Below are positions 1 to 8,821 of a stretch of 64,000 nucleotides of DNA, in pieces (position 1 is the first letter of the stretch; each line of letters begins with the position of its first letter). The position numbers and the translations under genes are program-made. The notes beneath the pieces were generated by a model. It worked only from the letters and a program-made list of their open reading frames with translations, had not been told where the DNA came from and made no database searches. Source of the DNA: Vibrio bathopelagicus. Lineage in GTDB: Bacteria > Pseudomonadota > Gammaproteobacteria > Enterobacterales > Vibrionaceae. The stretch spans positions 806,001 through 870,000 of the forward strand of contig NZ_CP062501.1 in assembly GCF_014879975.1 (NCBI RefSeq), in the 5' to 3' direction.

Positions 1-666
1 ATGGTTTGCTGTTGAAACAAACGATACGCCAGTGCGAGTTACGCCTTTATCGCTGCCCAATAACCACAGGCCTTGGCCTAGGTGAGTCGGTGTTTTTGTT
101 ACTAGGTCAGCAACGAACGCGTTGTCAGTGCAACCTGTATTCTTAAGAAGGCCACCCGCAACTGCCGACATTTGAACCATGTCGCTTGCAGGGAATAGCA
201 GTTGAACCAAAGAAGCATCTAAGTCAGCTTCAAGCTGAACTTCGCCGTTAAGTAGGGCGATGATTTCGTCTTCTGATTTTGCTTGCTTTAATTTCTCTTC
301 AACACCGTCTGCCGCTAGCACTTTCGTTAGCTGCTTAAGGATGCCCAAGTGCTCGTCAGATTTCGCTGCAATACCAATTGCAACGTAAACACGGTTGCCA
401 TCTGCCCAATCAATACCTTCAGGGAAGTGGTGTACCGCTACGCCTGTCTTTTTTACTAGGTTGCGAGTGTCAGTCGTTCCGTGAGGAATCGCGATGCCGT
501 TACCTAGGAACGTAGAGTTCTGGTTTTCACGGTTCAGCATTCCTTCAACGTAGCCAGAGTCAACTAAGCCTTTCGCGGTTAGGTCGCCAGCAATGTTCTG
601 GATAGCTTTGAATTTGTCATCGGCCGTTTGACCAAGAGTGATGTCAGATTTTGATAATTTAAGCAT
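1..666 (-). CDS. fruB: FruB, fructose PTS IIA/FPr phosphotransfer protein, 3' end beyond window
   Basis: Partial gene read leftward off the window edge; the start codon is at 664-666. The visible 222 residues are the N-terminal EIIA-Fru domain of the diphosphoryl transfer protein that passes phosphate from the PTS to the fructose transporter FruA. It begins MLKLSKSDI and carries the phospho-accepting histidine at about residue 62 in an AIPHGTTD stretch. The middle and the FPr (HPr-like) domain would lie to the left, where fruK and fruA are expected. Regulation by Cra is likely because a perfect Cra-type palindrome lies about 105 bp upstream and cra itself is divergent. The domain is a confident assignment; the full-length architecture is inferred from the family. 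Confidence 0.9.
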   Translation of the reverse strand, partial: MLKLSKSDITLGQTADDKFKAIQNIAGDLTAKGLVDSGYVEGMLNRENQNSTFLGNGIAIPHGTTDTRNLVKKTGVAVHHFPEGIDWADGNRVYVAIGIAAKSDEHLGILKQLTKVLAADGVEEKLKQAKSEDEIIALLNGEVQLEADLDASLVQLLFPASDMVQMSAVAGGLLKNTGCTDNAFVADLVTKTPTHLGQGLWLLGSDKGVTRTGVSFVSTANH

Positions 667-770
667 GGTGCCTCTTTAGCGTATCGCTTGAGAATTTGTG
701 TATCGCTACGATTCAGCTTAGAGCAAGTGATAGTGAACTTTACTCGTTGCTTTGCTCTTTGTGCTACTTG

Positions 771-788
771 TGCTGAATCGGTTCAGCA
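771..788. promoter_or_regulatory. Cra (FruR) operator upstream of fruB
   Basis: TGCTGAATCGGTTCAGCA is an 18-bp near-perfect palindrome (7-bp arms TGCTGAA/TTCAGCA). It closely matches the Cra operator pattern GCTGAATCGATTCAGC known from enterobacteria. It lies between the divergent fruB and cra genes, on the fruB side. A half-site ending in GATTCAGC at about 709-717 is closer to the fruB start and may be a weaker second site. Confidence 0.75.
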
Positions 789-952
789 TTCAGTGTAAAA
801 AAATTCAGCAAAGCCGATTTTGATAATCAAAATAGTTTTGCTGCGTGTCGTTAGTTTGGTTTGTCTGCGATTCGTAAGTAACGAAAAGCCAATTAACGAC
901 AAATGACGCTCAATCCATTCAAAAGGATGATTGAAGTCACTTTTCAGATTTT

Positions 953-990
953 GCTGAATCCTTTCAGCTTTTATACTGAATCGATTCAGC
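953..990. promoter_or_regulatory. Two tandem Cra operators upstream of cra
   Basis: GCTGAATCCTTTCAGC (953-968) and CTGAATCGATTCAGC (976-990) are two Cra-type palindromes with centres about 22 bp apart, roughly two helical turns. They lie 72-109 bp before the cra start. Their position suggests autoregulation of cra and cooperative or looping repression together with the 771-788 site. Both are seen in the sequence; binding is inferred from the known consensus. Confidence 0.7.
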
Positions 991-1061
991 ATATAATTCA
1001 ACTAATCCAAGGATCAGAAGATTGGTTATATGATCCTACGCACAAAATACAGGTCACCCAT

Positions 1062-2066
1062 ATGACACTAGATGAGATTGCCAAACTAGCCGGTGTGTCG
1101 AAAACGACAGCCAGTTATGTGATTAATGGCAAGGCGCAGAAATACAGAATCAGTGAAAAGACTCAGCAGAAAGTCATGGCAGTAGTAGAAGAGTATAATT
1201 ACCGTCCAGACCATGCTGCTTCGTCGCTGCGTGCTGGTAATAGCCGTTCATTTGGTTTGATTATTCCTGATCTGGAAAACAGCAGTTACGCACGCTTGGC
1301 AAAATTGATAGAGCAGAACTCACGTAAAGTGGGCTATCAAATCCTGATTGGTTGCTCTGATGATGACGCCGAAACCGAACGTAAAGTAGCGGAAGCATTG
1401 GTGAGCCGTCGTATCGATGCCTTGCTGGTGGCGAGCTCAATGCCAGACGCCAACGAGTTTTACTTGAAGCTGCAAAACTCAGGTACACCCGTAATCGCGA
1501 TTGACCGTCCGTTAGACGATGAGCACTTTGCGTGTGTGATCAGTGAAGATTTCGAAGCTGCATTTGAGCTGACTCACTCGATCCTTGATGACAGCATTCA
1601 TAGTGTTGGTTTAATCGGCGCACTGCCTGATCTGAACATTTCACGTGAACGTCACCTGGGCTTTGAAGCAGCGAACAAAGCACATACTCAACAAACAGGG
1701 CTAACAGAAAACAAGCCGATGGTTGTGGGTTATGGTGAGCACTTTGACAGAGAATCAGGACGTGAGATTTTTGAGGATTGGATTGCCAAAGGCACGGTGC
1801 CCGATGCGATCGTCACTATGTCTTACACCTTGTTAGAAGGTGTACTGGATGTAATGGTCGAAAAGCCTGAACTGATCAAGCAAGTAAAACTGGCAACCTT
1901 TGGTGATAACCGCTTACTGGATTTCTTACCCTTTAAAGTCCACTCGCTACCACAGCAATTCGAAGTCATTGCCGATAGTGCGTTTGCACTTGCTTTGAAC
2001 GCATCAGCTAAACGCTATCAAGCTGGCATTGAGTTAGTGCCAAGAAGCTTAGTAAAACGAGGCTAA
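1062..2066 (+). CDS. cra: Cra/FruR, LacI-family catabolite repressor-activator
   Basis: LacI/GalR regulator of 334 residues, the same length as E. coli FruR. The N-terminal helix-turn-helix is MTLDEIAKLAGVSKTTASYV, followed by the hinge (residues 45-60) and a periplasmic-binding-like effector domain containing LIIPDLENSSY, all close to FruR. The frame is open back to 903, but the family N-terminus begins exactly at the ATG at 1062, with an AGGT Shine-Dalgarno-like stretch at 1051. It is expected to release DNA when fructose-1-phosphate (or fructose-1,6-bisphosphate) binds. The divergent fruB partner and three operators support the role in fru control. Confidence 0.93.
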   Translation: MTLDEIAKLAGVSKTTASYVINGKAQKYRISEKTQQKVMAVVEEYNYRPDHAASSLRAGNSRSFGLIIPDLENSSYARLAKLIEQNSRKVGYQILIGCSDDDAETERKVAEALVSRRIDALLVASSMPDANEFYLKLQNSGTPVIAIDRPLDDEHFACVISEDFEAAFELTHSILDDSIHSVGLIGALPDLNISRERHLGFEAANKAHTQQTGLTENKPMVVGYGEHFDRESGREIFEDWIAKGTVPDAIVTMSYTLLEGVLDVMVEKPELIKQVKLATFGDNRLLDFLPFKVHSLPQQFEVIADSAFALALNASAKRYQAGIELVPRSLVKRG

Positions 2067-2183
2067 ACGCGGTTAGCTTGATCTCCGAGATTAACTAGAG
2101 CTTCGAGGTTAGCTGCTAGAGCTTCAAGTTGAGTATGAGCCCTGTGGTTAGTTTGAACTTAAGGTTTAGGTAGAACTTTTGGT

Positions 2184-3974
2184 CTAGTTAGAATTAAGCA
2201 ATAAGCCAAACTCTACAATGGCAACAATGCCGAGCAACAAGGCCAACACTTTCCAAAACTGGATTGGGTTTCGGTTTATCAAAGGTTGCTTGGCTTTGCT
2301 TTTCACCAAGCTTTGGTTCGGTGTGTAAAGGTCTGCCACAAAATCCCCCAACACTTGATGACGTTCGCTTGGCGATTCCGCACAGGCTTTTTGTAACACC
2401 AAATCTACCCAACTTGGTAAGTCAGACCGCTTTTGTGTGATGGGTTGATATTCCCATCGATGGTGACGAGATTGATTAAGCGATTGTGCCGTCATCTCAG
2501 AGTAGGGCAATGTACTCGTTAGCATCTCATAGCCGATCACTGCGATAGAGAACAAATCTGAACTTGTGGTCGCCGTATTGTGCTTGATGGTTTCTGGTGC
2601 AATATAATTGACCGCGCCTAATGGTGTGTCGTCCTTGTCTGTGAGCTCTCCCTCCTCAAGGCCCCTCACTAACACCGCACCAAGGTCGATGATTTTTATC
2701 TCACCATCACGTTGAATCATGATGTTCTCGGGCTTTAAGTCTCGGTGCACCATGTCTGCGCGTTGTAATACTCGAATGCCTTGCGTGATTTTTTCTAAGA
2801 TTTCGCGCACTTCATTGAGTGACGGCTTTGGATTATCGTACATCCATTGTCTTAGCGTGATGCCTTCGACCCATTCGCAGATTTGATATAAGAATTGCGA
2901 GTGCTCTGGCGTTGGGTAAACCTTCATGATTTTCTTGTTGTGCAGTAATAGCCCCGCCCATTGTTCATTAAAGAACGCTCGGAGTTGCGAAGGACTATCG
3001 TGATATTGAACAGAAGGGACTTTCAACACGAACTCAGTTTGTGTCTCTTTTTGGATTACACGATACACATGGCTTCTAGTGCCTGCATACAACACCTCAA
3101 GTACCATAAAGTTGTCGATACTTTGCCCGAGTTTTAAAGCGGGTGGTATGGCACGCTTAGCCAGTTTTTCATGGAATTCAATGAGCGAAGGCTTAGGTAG
3201 GTGGTTAACTTGCACAATCAAGCAGCTTACGTTGTCTGAACTATTGTGACTTAAAGCGGTATTACAGATCGTTTGTGCAGCGTGTTCGAAATCAACGCCG
3301 GGTTTGTCGATATGTTCCTTGAACGTGTTGGGAGAAACAAACTCGTGTACGCCATCAGATGTCAGGATAAAGCAGTCGTTTTTCTTGATGGGAAGTGTTT
3401 GATAGTCAACGTTGAGTTGGTTGTCCATACCTAAGGCGCGTGTAAGGTAATGCTTCTGACCCATATTCTTGCGGGTATGGTCGCGGGTCAGTTGGCGCAA
3501 TTCCCCATTTCTTAATAAGTAGATACGGCTGTCACCTACATGGAATAAATGCGCGGTGTTTGATTTTAATATCACGCTGCTGAAAGTCGAAACTAGAGCG
3601 TTGTGGTTAACTTGTTGCGTGGAATGAATATTAGAAACAGAGGTATTGAAGAGCCAAGAGTTGAGTGACTTTAAGACTTTCTGAGCTGAGCGCTGAATGC
3701 TCCAACTTTGTGGCGTTGCGTAATAGTCGTCGATAAACTGCATCACGCTGGTGTGGCTGGCTTTCTGGCCGTGTTCACTGCAACTCGCGCCGTCTGCTAT
3801 GCAGGCGACACTGCCTTTCAACTCTTGCTCCGTGCGAGTTTTAGGGTGTTTTACAATGATGGCGTCTTGGTTTTCATCACGAATGCCTTTATTCGAATAA
3901 CCACCAAACTTGAGCGTTAACTGGTTATTAGATTCTGGCGTGATGACTTGCCCTTGGTTGAATGAAATTGTCAT
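2184..3974 (-). CDS. Membrane-anchored PP2C-type phosphatase / Ser-Thr kinase fusion of the nitrate-assimilation locus
   Basis: 596-residue bifunctional signalling protein. Residues about 20-250 are a PP2C-type phosphatase domain: DENQD near the N-terminus, IADGAS, LTSDGVHEF and NSSDNVSC carry the usual metal-binding aspartates. Residues about 275-545 are a Hanks-type kinase with a catalytic lysine in FVLKVPS, MVHRDLKPENIM near residue 408, DLG in place of DFG, and APE. A single hydrophobic helix (about 573-594) ends the protein, so it is probably tail-anchored with both domains in the cytoplasm. The frame extends to 4091 with a lipoprotein-like stretch, but the ATG at 3974 follows AAGAAGAAGAG and starts the phosphatase domain correctly. 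It is last in the nirB-nirD-transporter operon. A kinase in this position is also found in the Pseudomonas nas cluster; the target is unknown. Confidence 0.85.
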   Translation of the reverse strand: MTISFNQGQVITPESNNQLTLKFGGYSNKGIRDENQDAIIVKHPKTRTEQELKGSVACIADGASCSEHGQKASHTSVMQFIDDYYATPQSWSIQRSAQKVLKSLNSWLFNTSVSNIHSTQQVNHNALVSTFSSVILKSNTAHLFHVGDSRIYLLRNGELRQLTRDHTRKNMGQKHYLTRALGMDNQLNVDYQTLPIKKNDCFILTSDGVHEFVSPNTFKEHIDKPGVDFEHAAQTICNTALSHNSSDNVSCLIVQVNHLPKPSLIEFHEKLAKRAIPPALKLGQSIDNFMVLEVLYAGTRSHVYRVIQKETQTEFVLKVPSVQYHDSPSQLRAFFNEQWAGLLLHNKKIMKVYPTPEHSQFLYQICEWVEGITLRQWMYDNPKPSLNEVREILEKITQGIRVLQRADMVHRDLKPENIMIQRDGEIKIIDLGAVLVRGLEEGELTDKDDTPLGAVNYIAPETIKHNTATTSSDLFSIAVIGYEMLTSTLPYSEMTAQSLNQSRHHRWEYQPITQKRSDLPSWVDLVLQKACAESPSERHQVLGDFVADLYTPNQSLVKSKAKQPLINRNPIQFWKVLALLLGIVAIVEFGLLLNSN

Positions 3975-4142
3975 AACTGCTCTTCTTCTTAATTGGTTTT
4001 CTCTCACGTCCTTGAGAGAACATCCTAGGAAGAACAAAAGCCCTAGTGAACCTAGAGCCTTTGAACGCAGTACCAAAGTGGTGAAACACACCTTAGTACC
4101 ACTCCCGATTCAATAATTCAGTGTTTCATGTTAGTGCTGGGA

Positions 4143-5612
4143 CTAACTCGAAACATTGATCAGCGTGACACTGCCATCGTCGTTTACCTCAGCAATTTGC
4201 CCGTTTGGTTCTTCCATAAAGAACAGAGTCACAAAGCCAAGTACCGCTGTCGCAGCAATCACTAAGAAGAATGTTTGATAGCTCACGAATGACAATACGG
4301 TAAGGTAAACCACCGCGCCAACGTTACCGTAAGCGCCAGTCATACCTGCGATTTGGCCTGTCATACGACGTTTAATCAGTGGCACTGTTGCAAACACCGC
4401 ACCTTCACCCGCTTGTACGAAGAATGAACATGCCATTGCCGCAACAACCGCTAACCATACTGGCCATGTGCTCTCTACCTGACCCATTGCGAAGTAACCT
4501 ACAGCTAAACCTGCCGTTAGAATCAGTAGCGTTGGTTTACGTCCGAATTTGTCTGAGATCCAACCGCCACCTGGGCGAGACATGAGGTTCATGAAGGCAT
4601 AAGCCGACGCGACCATACCCGCAAGAACTGGCGTTAATTCAAACGTCTCCGAAAAGAATAGCGGTAACATAGAAACGACGGCGAGTTCTGAACCAAAGGT
4701 TGCGAAATACAACACGTTTAACACTGCGACTTGCTTGAATTTATATTGGTGAATTTCAGGCACTTCTTCTTTAAATACGTTCTTGTTTACTTTCCAAACT
4801 TGCGAAACTTCGTAAACATACAGTGCAGCTAAACTTGCATATACAGCGTAAACCGCCATGTCAGACAGCATGCCAATACCTGATGGAGACAGTTTCCAAG
4901 CAAGCAGAGCCAGTGCCGCGTACATTGGGATCTTCATAATAAGTAGGAAGAAAAAGTCACCCTTTGATGTCACTTCCATCGCTGTTACTTGAGCAGGCTT
5001 GAAGTAGGTAGAACCTTTTGGTGTGTCGGATACGTTTTTGTAGAACACCACTGAGAACAGTAGGCTCATTACACCCGTGATACCGACCGCATAACGCCAG
5101 CCGTCTTCACCACCAAACGCTAGGGCTAGAGTTGGAAGTGTAAACGCCGCTGCTGCAGAGCCGAAGTTACCCCAGCCGCCGTAAATACCTTCTGCCGTAC
5201 CCAGTTCATTGTGTGGGAACCACTCAGACACAAGACGAATACCGACAACGAAGCCTGCACCGATGAAACCTAATAGGAAGCGTGCAATCGCCGCTTGAAT
5301 GAAAGAGTCTGCCATAGCAAACATAAAACAAGGGATTGAACAGACAGCGAGTAGCGAAGAGTAGACTAATCTTGGGCCGTACCTGTCGGTCAACATACCA
5401 ATTGCGACACGCGCCGGAATGGTTAATGCAACGTTGAGAATCAGGAGTGTTTTGATCTCTTCAGTAGAAAGACCCAGTGATGTTTTCACCATTTGCAGTA
5501 GTGGGGCAAAGTTGAACCACACAACAAAGGTGATAAAAAAGGCCATCCAACTTAGGTGTAAGGTTTTCATCTTACCCGTAAATGAAAGCAGCGAAAATTT
5601 TGTGTTATCCAT
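4143..5612 (-). CDS. NarK/NasA-family nitrate/nitrite MFS transporter
   Basis: 489-residue, 12-helix major facilitator protein. It contains both nitrate-signature stretches, GGWGNFGSAAAAF (about residue 145) and GAYGNVGAVVYL (about residue 430), that line the substrate path in NarK/NrtP proteins. The inner loop TDRYGPRLVYS is the MFS motif A. It probably brings nitrate into the cytoplasm for NasA and may also move nitrite. It sits 140 bp after nirD and ahead of the phosphatase/kinase gene, in the same leftward operon. The family is certain; the choice between nitrate/proton symport and nitrate/nitrite exchange cannot be made from the sequence. Confidence 0.9.
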   Translation of the reverse strand: MDNTKFSLLSFTGKMKTLHLSWMAFFITFVVWFNFAPLLQMVKTSLGLSTEEIKTLLILNVALTIPARVAIGMLTDRYGPRLVYSSLLAVCSIPCFMFAMADSFIQAAIARFLLGFIGAGFVVGIRLVSEWFPHNELGTAEGIYGGWGNFGSAAAAFTLPTLALAFGGEDGWRYAVGITGVMSLLFSVVFYKNVSDTPKGSTYFKPAQVTAMEVTSKGDFFFLLIMKIPMYAALALLAWKLSPSGIGMLSDMAVYAVYASLAALYVYEVSQVWKVNKNVFKEEVPEIHQYKFKQVAVLNVLYFATFGSELAVVSMLPLFFSETFELTPVLAGMVASAYAFMNLMSRPGGGWISDKFGRKPTLLILTAGLAVGYFAMGQVESTWPVWLAVVAAMACSFFVQAGEGAVFATVPLIKRRMTGQIAGMTGAYGNVGAVVYLTVLSFVSYQTFFLVIAATAVLGFVTLFFMEEPNGQIAEVNDDGSVTLINVSS

Positions 5613-5753
5613 GGTTTAAATCCTTTAAATCTGGAAATTACCCGGTTTTAGCATCTGCGTTACTTCCGAAATTCGAACGCATTAATGTGGCTAAAACCTA
5701 TGCCGAAATTGCTTACGCCTATAAAGCGTTTGCATGATGATGTCGGCGTTTAG

Positions 5754-6098
5754 TTAACTAGCGATAGCAAGCGGCGCGAGAACTTGAACTTGTTCTCCTA
5801 GCTTGCGAACTTCAAATTTCACGAGCTTGAGCTCGGGTTGTTCAAGACATTCGCCAGTCTCTAAGTGGTAATGCTGCTTGTATAAGGGCGAGGCCACGTA
5901 AGGCTCTCCGCTTAGTGAGCCAATAATACCACGTGACATCACGTTCGCCTTGCCGATAGGGTCGAAATTAGAGAGCCCATAAAGCGTATCGCTGCGTTTG
6001 CAGTAAAAAATAGCCACTTGGTTGTCGTCTACTTTTGCGCAGATCCCCCCGTTTGGAGTTAGGTCGCGTGTGCTGCATACGGTTGTCCAATTTTCCAT
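5754..6098 (-). CDS. nirD: NirD, small subunit of NADH-nitrite reductase
   Basis: 114-residue Rieske-fold protein, the usual NirD length. It aligns with the NirD pattern (WTTVCSTRDLTPNGGICAKV at the start, IGSLSGEPYVASPLYKQHY in the second half) and lacks the paired Cys-His ligands of true Rieske proteins, as is normal for NirD. It lies about 140 bp downstream of nirB on the same strand. With NirB it forms the cytoplasmic siroheme nitrite reductase that makes ammonium. Confidence 0.93.
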   Translation of the reverse strand: MENWTTVCSTRDLTPNGGICAKVDDNQVAIFYCKRSDTLYGLSNFDPIGKANVMSRGIIGSLSGEPYVASPLYKQHYHLETGECLEQPELKLVKFEVRKLGEQVQVLAPLAIAS

Positions 6099-6238
6099 GA
6101 CTTTCTCCTGATCTAAATATAAAACTAATCATTAATTTAATTAGGGTGATAGCCGGCAGCAGTTTTCTTGGGCTGCGCCACTGCCGACTATCGATATTGG
6201 GTTTCGTTGTTACTGATTCACTCACACGTCCATGAGGC

Positions 6239-8821
6239 TTACGAAACTTCCGTGACTTCGATTTGGTCTGCTTTAGTTAACTTTTCATCGCGTTTTGCAT
6301 TCGAAGAATCACTCAAACTCGGCTTAGGAAAACGTTGCTCTCGCTCTTTGATGAATGACAGGCTAGTGTCCATTTCTTCACTGTTGATGTAGTGCTGGAA
6401 TCGCTTCATCTTTTCTGGGTTTTCAATGGTGGTTTTCCATTCACACTGGTATTTCTCGATGTTGAGTGCGATGTCCGCTTCGAGTTCTTCAGCAACATTT
6501 AGCTTGTCTTCAATCACGACTTGCTTGAGGTATTCAATGCCGCCTTCAAGGTTCTCCATCCATACCGATGTTCGTTGTAGGCGGTCTGCGGTACGTGTGT
6601 AGAACATCAAAACGCGGTCGATGTATTGAAGCAGTGTGGTTTCGTCCAAATCAGTGGCGAATAGGTCTGCATGGCGAGGGCGCATACCGCCGTTACCACA
6701 GATGTAGAGGTTCCAACCTTTGTCTGTTGCGATAACACCAATGTCTTTCGATTGCGCTTCTGCACATTCACGAGTACAGCCAGATACCGCAAACTTGATC
6801 TTGTGTGGCGAGCGTAAGCCCTTGTAGCGGTTCTCAAGTCGAATCGCTAAGCCAACACTGTCGTCGACACCGTATCGACACCAAGTGCTACCAACACACG
6901 ATTTCACAGTACGAACCGATTTGCCGTAGGCGTGGCCAGTTTCAAAACCTGCATCGATCAGCTTTTTCCAGATGATAGGCAGTTCGTTAAGCTGCGCGCC
7001 AAACAAGTCGACACGTTGACCGCCTGTGATTTTGGTATAAAGGTCGAACTCTTTAGCGACTTCACCAAGCACGATTAGCTTATCTGGTGTGATTTCACCG
7101 CCAGCAATACGTGGTACCACAGAGTAGGTGCCATCTTTTTGCATGTTACCGAGGTAGATGTCGTTGGTGTCTTGCAGTTCGATATGTTGATCTTCGAGGA
7201 TGTAATCGTTCCAGTAAGAAGCCAAAATTGAACCGACTGCTGGCTTACATACGGTACAACCTAGTCCGTTTCCGTGAGAATCTAACAGCTCATCAAAGGT
7301 CTTAATTTTGTTGACGCGGATGATGTCAGTGAGCTCTTGGCGAGAATAAGCAAAGTGCTCACAAATGTCGTTAGAGACTTCAACACCTAGGTTACTTAGC
7401 TCACTATCCAGAACCTGTTTAGCAAGAGCAGAACAACCGCCACAACCTGTTGAGGCATTGGTGGTTTCTTTCAGTGCTGCCATGGTGGTGCAACCAGCAG
7501 ATACCGCGTCTTTAATGTCGCCTTTGGTCACATCAAAACATGAACAAATCACAGCGCTGTCTGGCAGAGCTTCAACACCCATTGCTGAGCCTGAATCATC
7601 CGCCAAGTTAGGTAAAATCAGTACCGATGGGTTCTCTGGCAGTGGCATATCGTTTTGCTTGATTTGCAGTAGCGAGCCATAGGCTTCTGCGTCACCAACC
7701 AATACTGCACCGACAATCTTTGTACCGTCAGCTGAGATGATCAGGCGCTTATAAACTTGTTCGATTTCATCGTTATAGGTATACGACTGAGCGCCTTCCG
7801 TCTTGCCGTGTACTTCACCAATACTGGCCACATCGACACCAAGCAGTTTGAGTTTGGTGCTCATGTCTGCGCCAGTGAATTCAGACTCGTCAGTGCCGTC
7901 AGAGACAATATGCGAAGCCGCGATTTTTGCCATGGAATAACCAGGCGCCACTAAGCCGAAGATCTTGTTGTCCCAAAGCGCACATTCACCAATGGCGTAG
8001 ACGTTATCGATGTTGGTCTGACAGTGATTGTTGATGACAATACCGCCACGTTCGCCAATCTCGACATCAGAGCTTCTTGCTAGCTCATCTTGAGGGCGAA
8101 TACCGGCAGAGAATACGATCATATCGGTTTCTAGATGGGTGCCATCCGCGAAGTTCATGCGGTAGCGAGAGGTTTCGCCTGCAACTATTTCAGATGTGGC
8201 TTTCTCAGTATGAACTTGCACACCAAGGTCTTCAATTTTTCTGCGCAGTAGGGCACCGCCACCGTCATCTAATTGAACGGCCATTAGGCGAGGAGCGAAT
8301 TCAACCACATGGGTTTCTAAGCCAAGGTTTCTGACTGCGTTTGCGGCTTCTAAGCCAAGCAGACCCCCACCAATGACCACGCCTGATTTACTGCTCTTGC
8401 TTGAAAGCTCGATGGCGTCTAAGTCTTCGATAGTACGATAAACGTGACAGTGTTCTTGGTCGTTACCGGGAATAGGAGGAACAAAAGGGAAAGAGCCCGT
8501 CGCCAAGATTAGCTTGTCGTAACTTTCAACATGACCACTCTCAGTGATGACTTGTTGATTGGCTGTGTCTAGCTTGGCGACCTTCTGGTTCAACAAGTAG
8601 TTCACGCCGTTGCTTTGGTAATACTCTTCACTGGTTAATGACAAGTCATCAGCGGTTTTACCATTAAAGTAAGCGGTTAGCTGAACACGGTCGTACGCTA
8701 GCCTTGGCTCTTCGCTAAAAGTAATTACATCAAACTCATCACTCTCTGATTGCAGGATGTTGTCGATAAATTTGTGTCCAACCATGCCGTTACCAACAAC
8801 GACGATTTTCTTCTTGCTCAT
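6239..8821 (-). CDS. nirB: NirB, large subunit of NADH-dependent assimilatory nitrite reductase
   Basis: 860 residues with the full NirB architecture. The order is an FAD/NADH oxidoreductase region (GNGMVGHKF at about 10, NAD-binding GGGLLGLEAAN at about 152), a BFD-like [2Fe-2S] region with cysteines near 426, 428, 460 and 463, a second Cys pair CTVCKPAV near 520, and the ferredoxin-like siroheme/[4Fe-4S] part with CVGSTWC (about 641-647) and CTRECAEA (about 681-685). It reduces nitrite to ammonium with NADH in the cytoplasm. It is the first gene of the leftward operon, divergent from nasA, so both steps from nitrate to ammonium are encoded side by side. The C-terminal tail after about residue 815 is charged and variable. 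Confidence 0.95.
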   Translation of the reverse strand: MSKKKIVVVGNGMVGHKFIDNILQSESDEFDVITFSEEPRLAYDRVQLTAYFNGKTADDLSLTSEEYYQSNGVNYLLNQKVAKLDTANQQVITESGHVESYDKLILATGSFPFVPPIPGNDQEHCHVYRTIEDLDAIELSSKSSKSGVVIGGGLLGLEAANAVRNLGLETHVVEFAPRLMAVQLDDGGGALLRRKIEDLGVQVHTEKATSEIVAGETSRYRMNFADGTHLETDMIVFSAGIRPQDELARSSDVEIGERGGIVINNHCQTNIDNVYAIGECALWDNKIFGLVAPGYSMAKIAASHIVSDGTDESEFTGADMSTKLKLLGVDVASIGEVHGKTEGAQSYTYNDEIEQVYKRLIISADGTKIVGAVLVGDAEAYGSLLQIKQNDMPLPENPSVLILPNLADDSGSAMGVEALPDSAVICSCFDVTKGDIKDAVSAGCTTMAALKETTNASTGCGGCSALAKQVLDSELSNLGVEVSNDICEHFAYSRQELTDIIRVNKIKTFDELLDSHGNGLGCTVCKPAVGSILASYWNDYILEDQHIELQDTNDIYLGNMQKDGTYSVVPRIAGGEITPDKLIVLGEVAKEFDLYTKITGGQRVDLFGAQLNELPIIWKKLIDAGFETGHAYGKSVRTVKSCVGSTWCRYGVDDSVGLAIRLENRYKGLRSPHKIKFAVSGCTRECAEAQSKDIGVIATDKGWNLYICGNGGMRPRHADLFATDLDETTLLQYIDRVLMFYTRTADRLQRTSVWMENLEGGIEYLKQVVIEDKLNVAEELEADIALNIEKYQCEWKTTIENPEKMKRFQHYINSEEMDTSLSFIKEREQRFPKPSLSDSSNAKRDEKLTKADQIEVTEVS

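Noticed and set aside
903..1061. Longer N-terminus for Cra from 903
   Set aside because: The stretch crosses two operator palindromes and has no homology with LacI-family proteins; the conserved helix-turn-helix begins at the ATG at 1062.
3975..4091. Lipoprotein-like N-terminal extension of the phosphatase/kinase protein
   Set aside because: It contains a lipobox-like LGCS, but the ATG at 3974 has a good AAGAAGAAGAG ribosome binding site, and a lipid-anchored export start would put the kinase outside the cytoplasm, in conflict with its ATP-dependent role and C-terminal membrane helix.
7365..7682. Plus-strand gene inside nirB
   Set aside because: It lies wholly opposite nirB codons, has no recognisable product, and the nirB protein is intact and conserved.
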